From Acanthococcus lagerstroemiae (Eukaryota > Arthropoda > Insecta > Hemiptera > Eriococcidae): 64,000 nt of DNA. The position numbers and the translations under genes are program-made. The stretch's first letter is position 1. Every line of letters begins with the position of its first letter. Positions 56,030 to 64,000 of the stretch are shown piece after piece. The stretch lies in contig CM063106.1 in NCBI GenBank assembly GCA_031841125.1, positions 16,306,001-16,370,000 on the forward strand, in the 5' to 3' direction. The notes beneath the pieces were generated by a model. The model was not told the DNA's origin. It made no database searches and worked only from the letters and a program-made list of their open reading frames with translations.

Positions 56030-56172
56030 GTAATATTCCATGGGTGGGATGGTGTGCAAATTAACTTTTTCTTCTTCTGTATTCCAGAGCGCTTTCGGCT
56101 GTTATGCCATCATCAGTCGAGTACCTTAAATGAGACTTGTCTCTTGTGGCCCTGTAGTCATAGTCGAGTGTA
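56030..56172. repeat. Dispersed repeat shared with 29710-29842
   Basis: GTAATATTCCATG, CTTTTTCTTCTTCTGTATTC, CAGAGCGCTTTCGGCTGTTA and CCTGTAGTCATAG correspond to the unit at 29710. The CCAAT-box tandem that follows there is absent here. Confidence 0.7.
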
Positions 56173-57081
56173 ATTAAAATCAAAAGAAGTTGCCAAAGGG
56201 CAATGAGAAACTCAAAAGCCCCACTAAAAATTCGGCTACAGAGCTAGTGGTTACGACTTTTGAAAAGTCCTGAGGGAGAAACTGAGAGTAAGTTATGAAT
56301 CGTCAATAACGTTACAGCACTGTCAACTGGCTGAAATTGAGTTTGCAAATGCTGTCTTCTTGAGGTAAAAAAGTGGTGATGTATGAACTTTTCTCTCACG
56401 TTTTTCTCTCCACCGAGACGGTTTTTTTCTTTAATGTGTAAAACTAGACTAGATCTCTCAAATTCGTATAGAACTGGTTCCAAAACATGTGTCTGGAGTC
56501 AACCGCAAGTCTAGAGACTATGATACCATAACCTGTAACAAGTTAGTTAAGGGAACTAAAAAAATAGTGGTTTTTTTCACTAAGGTAGGGGAAGGTGGAG
56601 TCCTGTCAACTGGGTCATATAACTCTATTGAAGTCGGAGTACTTGTGTTCTCCCATCCATATTCCTCATTCTTGTTCGTTCTGTCATTTCGCTTCTTTGT
56701 GAAGTCTTTCATGTTTCCTTCATTCTTTCATTTCTTACCTTTGTGTTCCTCCTCAAATTCTGTTATCGTTGTCATCTCTATCAATTCCGTCACTGTATTT
56801 CTTCTTGCAATATCTTTCATTTTTGACCATCTTCGACGTCAGATTTTCTATTTCTGTTTTTTTGTTTTGTATTTTTTATGGAATGAATACATCAGCCGTG
56901 TATAGATCAGTGGCATGCGGTGATTTTTCCTAGGAAGTAAGCGATAAGCGTAGAGGTGAAGTAAAAATCAGAATAAAAGTATGAAACATACTACTACAAA
57001 ACGGCATTCATGAAATTATTAAAATTGTCGTATCCCTGTGTAGGGTCATTCCATATGCACTTATTCTTTTATGTGACGAAT
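56173..57081. other. No supported gene
   Basis: Contains a 138-codon plus frame (56489-56905) rich in Phe/Ser/Val without motifs, best explained by T-rich composition. Confidence 0.4.
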
Positions 57082-57089
57082 AATCGACA

Positions 57090-58084
57090 CTGGGACGTAC
57101 CATCGAAAAGTTTTTCCTTTGTGAAAGTTCCAACTGACTCATATCAAAATTCACGAACATCACAGCAAAAAAAACAAAAAAACTTTGACTTCTTGGATGT
57201 TTCCTACTGATTAAAATTGTAAATTTTCCCAACAGCTGAGTGAGAAATTTTTACAAAGAGGGGGGAGGTCCGTAGCCAGCCATCTGCGGTAAGGGGTGTT
57301 GACTGTTTACCAGGGGAGCTTGAGGATACACATAGTATATAATGTGAAGATTTCTACGAGGCAGTGGTGTAGCCAAAGAAGGGGAGCGAAGAGGGCGAAT
57401 GCCCCCCAATTGAATGTAAAATATGCAAAATGAGCAATTTTTCTTCTTTAAAACACGTTCTTTCGAAAAATGTTTGCTCAAGCAGTAATCTTACCTTCAT
57501 TTTCATAAAACAGTCCTCTAATATGGGCGATTTTTAAAAAATACCTCAATTTTCAACTTTTTTCTCTCAAAGGTTCTAACTTCCAACCTTTTTTTCAGCT
57601 TCTGGCATCTAGTTTCCCGCTTCTTTTGTCTATTTTCACCCAAGGTTCTTATAATTAGGGAAGGTTCTTTTTAGAAAATGAGGGAAAATAAAATAAGTGA
57701 TGTGGAGTAGAAGAGGTACATTAATTTTCTTTTTTGGGCTTTCGACTCTGAGTAAAAAAATCTTAATTCATTTAGCTTTCAACTTCTGGCTTCTCAAAAT
57801 TATCCTAAGATTGCCAAAACTTCTGGCTTCTGACTTCCAGCTACTGGCTTCTTCGCATCCCAGCTTTCAAAGCAAAATCAGTGTTGCCAAGTTTATAAAC
57901 ATTACAGTGTAGTGGAAAGAAAAGTTTTGAACAAAACTAGCAAGGAAAAGTAAGGAATTCGTGATTTTTATTCACTCAATTTTTCTGGGGGTCTCCGGCA
58001 AATGCTAGGGGGTGCTCAGCACCTCCTAGCACCCCTGTGGCTACAGGCCTGAGGGGGGAGTTGTCCCCTATCGGTACGTCCCTA
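57090..58084. mobile_element. B-family hAT MITE split by another hAT element
   Basis: CTGGGACGTACCATC at the left and TATCGGTACGTCCCTA at the right. The TSDs AATCGACA (57082-57089) and AATAGACA (58085-58092) match at 7 of 8. Only 57090-57265 and 58051-58084 are B sequence; the rest is the nested insertion. Confidence 0.8.
57266..58050. mobile_element. Nested hAT-like element, 785 bp
   Basis: TIRs AGGTCCGTAGCCA and AGGCCTGTAGCCA (right end reverse complement). The perfect TSD GAGGGGGG lies at 57258-57265 and 58051-58058. It contains a second end-like word CAGTGGTGTAGCCA at 57362 and the palindrome GGGGGTGCTCAGCACCTCC near 58010. No transposase. Confidence 0.8.
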
Positions 58085-58092
58085 AATAGACA

Positions 58093-59330
58093 TGGTCAAC
58101 AAAACAGTTTTCCACCATCTTCACAACCAGTTAACCACTAAATGTTTTCATATTGCAATACGTGGCAATGTTTAGTAAAACTCGAACTACCTCTTTTTCG
58201 CTCAGTTTTCAAAAAATGATAATTCTGGTTTAGGCTTCCCACTATTAATGTTTATTTAGAGTAAGTCGCGAAAACGGTTTTTCAGTATGATCTCAAATAC
58301 GCATTTTGTGGGCAAAAAAGCATGGAGCATTCAGACATAACGTGTTGACTAGTAGAAGAACATAATCATGTTTCACTGTCGACTTTGGCGTTCATGAGTA
58401 GACCCATGCTGACCCTGAAGCGCTTTAAGAATCACTTCCAGAACGCAACCAAACGCACAGGTTTCGTCTTGTTGAACATGCTAGTGTATTTTTGTGTTGG
58501 TAATTAACATGGAGGTGGAGCGTAAGTCATGCAATACTACGTGCAGTATGGAAAAGAAGCGTTAGATCCGACGCTTACCTTGCTGGCTGATACGAATATA
58601 CAAATACATATACATACGAGGATTGCCGAATGCCAAACAGTATACGCTTCTATTTCAACTGTCTCCCCACTCTCCGCGAATCTATTATATGTACACTTGA
58701 GCGTATAAGCATAAGCGTCATAAGCGTCAATATGGTGGCTGGTTTGCCCAATATCTCATTATTTTTTATTTGTCACAAGTTGAAGTTGATATTGTATATG
58801 AAAACTGATTTTCTCGAGAGTTTTCAGGGTAAGCGGCGCTTACCTTGCTTGCCTGGAATGCACGCCACTGGTGTAGGTATAGTACTTAGTCTAACATTTT
58901 AGGAGCAAAAAGAAAAGATAAACTCAAGAGTGACTATACTTAACTAATGTTAAGCCCTTCAACTTATTACAATTATCAACATGATAGTAAAATTTTGGCC
59001 AGTCATTTCTGTAATTTCTCTCGACAGCTCACTGCTGTTATTTCTTTCAATTCCTACCCTTGTTTCTATCAGCGGGTGTTTCCAGGTGTACTAACGATGG
59101 TGGTATGGGGAAAGAGATCAAAAGAAGAGCTCAAATGTCGAGAACTATGATATGGGTACCATTGAGTAGAATATGGTCCAACAACCCGATGCGCAATCAG
59201 ATGGGTAATTCTCTGAAAAGTGCAACAGTTTAAACTTTTAATTTTTTCCAAAAAAAATTGAGCAATTTGAATTTTTTTTTCATTGGAATCACCATTGTAC
59301 TTGTCCTTGAATTAAAAGGTGGCATTGAGC
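58093..59330. other. No supported gene
   Basis: Unique sequence. A solo GGGTAAC-family end (CCGATGCGCAATCAG) is at about 59186. Confidence 0.4.
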
Positions 59331-59378
59331 TGTGGTCATACTGAAGGGGGAGGAGGGGCAACGTTTCGAAGATTCATT

Positions 59379-59518
59379 GACCACGTTGATGGAATTTCCA
59401 TCAACGTGGCTGATAATACTGGCCACGTTGATGGAATTTCCTTATCCGTGGCCAACCTTTCGATGGAATTTCTTTCACTGCGCCAACCTTTCGATTGAAT
59501 TTCTTTCACTGCGGTCAA
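59379..59518. repeat. Micro-copies of the 60164 exon with a perfect palindrome
   Basis: CCACGTTGATGGAA and its exact reverse complement meet at 59381-59409 around one T. GCCACGTTGATGGAATTTCC recurs at 59421, TTCCTTATCCGTGGCC follows, and a ~31-base unit with TTTCTTTCACTGCG is duplicated. The words TTATCCGTGG and CCACGTTGA are those of the exon at 60164-60259. Confidence 0.65.
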
Positions 59519-59730
59519 TCATTCTGAAAAGTTTCCTGCAGAAGAATAATGATGACTTCTTCAATGAGAATACATAAAAGTAAGTTCATGTATATAACGA
59601 TTGTATTGTTTGTATTTCTATTTAAACTATGAAATAATAAGGCACTTTACTTATAATAATGAGAAATTTTTCTTATAATCTACAGTAACTTTCATCACGA
59701 AATTTGGTACAGTTTATGTGACATGACCAT

Positions 59731-59836
59731 CCCCTCGGTACTGATGCGATGCCCGAAAGGGTAGTTTCCGGTGCCGGGGGTGCGGTGTCTCAGGGGCCAC
59801 TTTGGCATGCGTGCATCGCCATACGTCCCACAACAC
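59731..59836 (+). mobile_element. ~106-bp R1-like tail unit, second copy
   Basis: It matches the whole of 36581-36688, from CCCCTCGGTACTGATG to GCATCGCCATACGTCCCAC. It begins at the same point of the LINE 3' UTR. Clear TSDs were not seen, although AAGGCAYTTTACTTATAAT occurs on both sides at 59640 and 59839. Confidence 0.7.
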
Positions 59837-60115
59837 CAAGGCATTTTACTTATAATGTAAGGATAGTAACTTTAACAATTTGGCCCCGTTTTCATATAAA
59901 CTAGAAATAATAGAAGAAAAAAAAATCAGTAACTTCGATTACAAAATTTGGCACAATTTCTAAAAACTAAATAATATACGTCAATGTTTAATCTAAATTG
60001 AGGAACTTCAAATTACTTACACCTAAAAATTAAGAGTCCTGTTTAAGAATTTAATGTTTTGGAGTGGATATCAAACTTGAGCGCTCGTTGAGATGAGACA
60101 GGAGGACTAAGTATT

Positions 60116-60407
60116 TAAAAATAAAAATTATATTTGCGAGTCTCAAATGAGAATTCTTAGGAATTATTCTTTCAACGTGGCTAACTCTTTCTTTTCCTTA
60201 TCCGTGGTCATTTGGATGATATAGCCATCCTTCAGCGTATCAGCGACACAATCAATCACCTATTAAAACCATATCCGATGTTAGAAATTCAAAATAACTA
60301 AAAAATTCCGAATGACCACGGATGAGGAAAAGAAAGAGTTAGCCACGTTGAAAGAATAATTCCTAAGAATTCTCATTTGAAACTCGCAAATATAATTTTT
60401 ATTTTTA
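60116..60407. repeat. Inverted duplication, two 97-bp arms, 98-bp spacer
   Basis: The arms 60116-60212 and 60311-60407 are reverse complements with about two mismatches (98% identity). The outer ends are TAAAAATAAAAATTATATTT; the inner ends are CCGTGGTCATT and AATGACCACGG. Such identity implies a recent event. The transcript would fold into a ~97-bp stem. Confidence 0.92.
60164..60259 (-). CDS. Candidate terminal exon in the inverted duplication
   Basis: On the minus strand an acceptor-like GGATATGGTTTTAATAG (ending 60260) precedes 31 open codons and TAA at 60164-60166: VIDCVADTLKDGYIIQMTTD followed by KEKKELATLKE. The C-terminal half (from MTTD) lies within the left arm and is repeated in the right arm (MTTDEEKKELATLKE on the plus strand). 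It reads like a real C-terminus, amphipathic and lysine/glutamate-rich. No upstream exon was found, so the parent gene is unknown; it may be a captured fragment. Confidence 0.3.
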   Translation of the reverse strand: MIDCVADTLKDGYIIQMTTDKEKKELATLKE

Positions 60408-60464
60408 CATCGCCTATATATTTCTTTTATACTTACATTTAACAGTTTTCTTTCGCATTTTCAG

Positions 60465-60791
60465 GTTGACAGCGAAAATTGCCGGAAAGAACTGATAAGC
60501 CACGGTGATAGATATGCAGAACTGTAAATGCGCTCATTTTCACAGATAATTAGTTGTGGACAAGTTAACTCAACTCCGACGTCGAATTCGATCATGGCTC
60601 GAAGTTCTCGACACAGATTCGAAGCTAAGCAGCTAGTTTCGAACATTAGATATGGAATCAGGGTGGCCATGCGTAAGAACGAAAAAATGACCACGGAGAT
60701 GGAATTTACACCAGCCATAAACCTTCATGGTTTTGAGGCGACCTTTAAATGTACTAAAGGCCGCTCAAATGCATGTCAACGTGTAGAGTGA
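60465..60791 (+). other. Short open frames after a good acceptor, unknown
   Basis: TTTCTTTCGCATTTTCAG (ending 60464) precedes 20 open codons ending at TAA 60525-60527 (VDSENCRKELISHGDRYAEL). An overlapping 87-codon frame (60528-60791) contains FEAKQLVSNIRYGIRVAMRK. Further exon micro-copies (GACCACGGAGATGGAATTTA at 60688; CCACGTTGATGGAA at 60888) lie here. No family recognised. Confidence 0.2.
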
Positions 60792-61075
60792 TGGGTTGAG
60801 AAGTACTTTGGCCTTTAATTTCAAAAAAATATTCGTTCTGCATAGGGTGAAAAAATGAATAATGATTTCAAGAAATGCTAGCCTCGTCCACGTTGATGGA
60901 AGTTTTTGCCCTTTGAGCTCATTTTCCGCTAAAGGGGGGAGGGGTATGGGGTTCTACTTAATTGCGTCGAGCAGAAAAAATCATAAACATACCAATCTAT
61001 TATTTTTAATTTTCTGAAAAGAGTATAATGCTGAGAAAATAGCTGACACGCAAACTATCGCACTTTTCTGAGAAT

Positions 61076-61309
61076 TACCCAGTTACCTTCTAGTTACCCA
61101 GTTACCCGCGGAAAAGTTACCCATTTGTTACCCTCGAGTTACCCTCAGATTACCCTTGTTCCCTTTAGTTACCCGGGTAACTGGCGGGATACTAGGCAAT
61201 TAGTTACCCTCTAGTTACCCGCGGCGGAAAAGTTACCCATTTGTTACCCTCAGATTACCCTTGTTCCCCTTTAGTTACACGGGCAACTGGTGGGATTTTG
61301 AGTATCGGG
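61076..61309 (-). repeat. GGGTAAC-family, two tandem units
   Basis: GTTACCC-strand units, each with GCGGAAAAGTTACCCATTTG and GATTACCCTTGTTCCC, ending CTGGCGGGATACTAGGCAAT and CTGGTGGGATTTTGAGTATC. Both lack one internal GTTACCC word, so this pair shares a deletion and arose by local tandem duplication. Confidence 0.85.
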
Positions 61310-61389
61310 AAGGCTGTCACACGAACAACTAAAAAGTGCCTGCCTAATTTCCTGGTACCTATTCTCGATGTTTCTGTAGAAGGTCAAAA

Positions 61390-61795
61390 CGTAAATACCT
61401 AGTGAAGGGAGAAGACAGCCCACAGATGCTCTGGAGATGTGGTACTGAAGACCAATGTTGAGAATACTATCTAGACAGCAAACAGAACAAATGTATCGGC
61501 TTTCAAAGAACTCTCAGTGGAGCAGAGGTTATCAAGTATAGCCTCTCTCTTGATATAAGGTATTTTGGTCACGTAGTCAGGAGTGACAAAAACAGCCTGT
61601 GCTGACTCTCGTATAGTAGAAAAATAAGATCGAGGAATTAAACGTTTCCGAGAAATATGGATTCATCAAGTAAAAAGCTGCATCGGACATCCACTTCAGT
61701 GCAGAGGGTAGACACCAGTGGCGCAGAATAGTGAAACAGAACTGTGGTTTGAAGAGATCACACGTCGGTCCCATCAGGAGCCAAACGACGAAAAA
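61390..61795 (+). pseudogene. LINE RT C-terminus relic
   Basis: Decayed plus-strand frames give IRYFGHVVRSDKNSL, then a KIRSRN piece and IHQVKSCIGHPLQC, corresponding to the common LINE tail (GH(V/I)xR, basic block, WxDxxK..TG). At least three stops and two shifts are present. The RT core is not preserved upstream, where a GGGTAAC repeat lies. Confidence 0.55.
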
Positions 61796-61829
61796 GAAGA
61801 TTAAAGGATTCAGATTTCGGAGATACCGT

Positions 61830-64000
61830 CCTGGACGAACACACTGACGTCGTTGTGTGCGGAGTGGACAAACTGTCTTCTCGCCGATTAAAATTATTCG
61901 TAATTATTTCGCCGATAAATTCCACGCATCGTTGATAGACATGGGCGCACAACCCGACTCTCGTTACTTCCAGAACATTTTATCGCGTCGAGCCACACAG
62001 TATACATTAATACGCTTCGTGTAAAATGGGCACGAACGTGATCATGTATTAAACCGCAACGTCTGATGGAATCGTATATACACCTTATGTCCATCAATGC
62101 GTACACAAACTCCTAATGAATGATACATACACAATGGCCTGAGCATAATGAATGTTACTAAGTTGTCTAACTGGCTTCCATTGCCACCAGTTCGAATGTG
62201 GTACGTGTAAAAACTCTCACCTCAGTGTAACGTCGCCGGTGATTATTAACAATTCTACGGATTGAAAAGGTAGATCTGTTTATTTAGCATAGCGGACAGT
62301 CTCGGGATGGAAGCAAAACATAAAAGAAGAGCAACCCGAGTTTTTCACTCTATAGCGTTGTAACATGTTTTATTCAGCTGTCTGGAGTAATTGTACGTAC
62401 GGATGTACACAATAATTTTTCTTCCTTTGATAACCGTGACAGCAGTGTGGGCTCTGAGCAAACAGTTGAGGAGGCTGCGGACTCTTTTTTTTTTCAAATT
62501 TTCCCCTCGCACTTTTGGATAATAATATTTAAAACCCATAATGTACCCTTTTTTTCATTAATATTATTATTTTATGTTAGAATGTACGAATTACACGGAT
62601 TTAGCGCAACGATTATAATTCGACCCAGATTTTTTTATCCCAGTACAAATAATTTTTGTCCCATTAGCACGGCGGTTGCTTGTATTATTTATTTAGGCGA
62701 ATTCGTGTTCGACAATCCGGTTTATTCGTCTCCCTTGATTCGTAGAGCCGATTATTGTTAGTCTTCGAGGATCTACCGGTGGTTTGGTCTCGATTAAGGG
62801 GGTGGCTTGTACCGCATCGCGAAATTCTGTAGGCGAGTTCCAGAGAATTAGATGAGCCAATGAGACAATTACATAGGAAGTTGTTCCAGAAGCTGGTAAG
62901 TTGAATATTTTTGAGTGAAATTATGTTATCTTTGATGCCGAGCGGATAAAGTAAAAATTTTGAACGAGAAAAAACAATAATTTACAATTTTTTTTTTAAT
63001 ATCTAGGAAAGATACATCCAATATCCACCCTTATTTGCGTCACTGCAAATAGATTCTGATTCCTGGACAGTTTCATGACATCTCCCAACAATATCGCACT
63101 GCATCCAGTAGTTTATCAAATTACTTATTTTCCAATTGTAATTGTTGCTAGTTTAACGTTCCACTCTGTGGCAACAGTGTTAATGACGGTAAACAAACAC
63201 AGAAAGTACATACCTACTGTCACTGAAAGTTGCAAACTATATTTTTATCGATAAATGCTCGGAAAACAGTTTATATGAATAACTATTAAAGTCTATAGTG
63301 TTTTATCGGTATCCCGAACTGTCTTCCTACACTAGCGCTTCTACAGGAGGAAAATTTATACATGAATGTTTATGTTTTGTTCAGTTTTGCACTACAGCAT
63401 AGAAGTTACTTTTCATGCATACTTTTTACTTTTTAAGCATATTGTCAGTGCACTCCACTGTCGGTTTAAAAGTTTCACTTCTTGCGCTGAAAAGTGATTA
63501 CAAATAAGGCGCTTTTCGAGCATGTATTGAGGTAGTTATTTTCTGAACAGTACACATAGGTAACAGGATTGGAAAGTAACGCAATCAACTCGTGCAATTG
63601 CTCCACTCACTGCGCTTGTGTCGCAAACCTCGCCCTTGTTAACTGCATACTTTCTGCTCTTGTTACGTTATCTTCGGTTTCTTTCCCGCTAAGGCGAACA
63701 GTATCCGTGAAATCTTCTGTCCTCAAGTTTAATTGTTCATGTTGTCAGTGACTTTAGATTTTTTATTTTTGTTGTGCTATACAAAAATTAAAAATTCAAA
63801 TCGACAAAAAAAGTTCCATTGTCCCTCAAAAGTGGACATAATAAGCAAAAAATCTTGTAAATCTCCAAAAATCTCTCAAAACGCCTTTTTATAACTTGCT
63901 GAATCATTTCTCAATTTTCCTCAGTTTTTTGTTTGTGTTTTATAATTATTTAATAATTATTATTTTTATTTGAGCAGGTGGGGGTGGGGTACAAATGATA
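61830..64000. other. Unique DNA, CpG-rich to about 62900, no gene
   Basis: The region is free of the repeat families above. TAAT-rich and CG-containing words alternate at 62500-62760. A 104-codon plus frame (62447-62761) has no motif. Confidence 0.4.

Noticed and set aside
56489..56905. 138-codon Phe/Ser/Val-rich plus frame
   Set aside because: T-rich composition gives open frames; no initiation context, motif or splice support.

Overview
The window looks like repeat-rich, gene-poor nuclear DNA of a metazoan, most probably an arthropod (insect). The reasons are AT-rich DNA with spliced-type signals (GT/AG, AATAAA), no compact operons, decayed LINEs of RTE-like, jockey-like and R1-like types, a FLYWCH/MULE transposase relic, and very many short non-autonomous DNA transposons with target-site duplications (TSDs). 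I found no convincing complete host protein gene, no tRNA, no rRNA and no CRISPR array. The best host-like pieces are a short cysteine-rich terminal exon with poly(A) signal (46026-46309), a candidate terminal exon lying in a long inverted duplication (60164-60259), and two weaker open frames.

Layout. 1-760: RTE-like LINE relic (minus) split by a hAT-type MITE. 1213-1743: MULE relic. 4242-4679: inverted-repeat element. 6219-9775: two jockey-like LINEs fused head to tail, the second carrying a 246-bp MITE. 9780-11350: CpG-rich, non-repetitive DNA. 12020-13578: RTE-like LINE relic. 13579-15150: a very AT-rich island with three short, tightly packed, unrecognised gene remnants that look foreign (viral or virus-like). 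17511-20482: a TA-flanked element containing a composite hAT-like unit whose two ends enclose a six-copy ~305-bp satellite. 24440-25470: a purine-strand minisatellite. 27091-29462: a TIR element that carries pieces of the same satellite. 30680-36440: one LINE broken by a 4.27-kb TIR element (itself holding a 606-bp MITE with an internal duplication) and by a 716-bp R1-like LINE tail. 38314-46309: GGGTAAC repeats, cryptic minisatellites, a long foldback, a jockey-like LINE inserted in a GGGTAAC unit, then the cysteine-rich exon. 50908-58084: hAT MITEs, one with another hAT element nested inside. 59379-60910: repeated micro-copies of an exon and a 97-bp-arm inverted repeat. 61390-61795: LINE C-terminus relic.

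Dispersed families. A GGGTAAC/GTTACCC-rich element of about 110-147 bp occurs at eight loci in both orientations. The 'B' hAT MITE (TIR CAGGRACGTACCG, 8-bp TSD) occurs at seven places. The 'D' hAT MITE (about 180 bp) occurs twice. A ~107-bp tail of the R1-like LINE occurs twice as a free unit with the same 5' end. No transposase for any of these lies in the window, so they must have been moved by enzymes encoded elsewhere. Between the repeats, CpG-rich unique segments (9.8-11.3, 26.0-27.1, 47.0-48.7, 54.3-55.2 and 61.8-62.9 kb) are the likeliest places for conserved host non-coding sequence.

All calls come from reading the sequence by eye. Superfamily names rest on motifs, TIR and TSD form, not on a database search.
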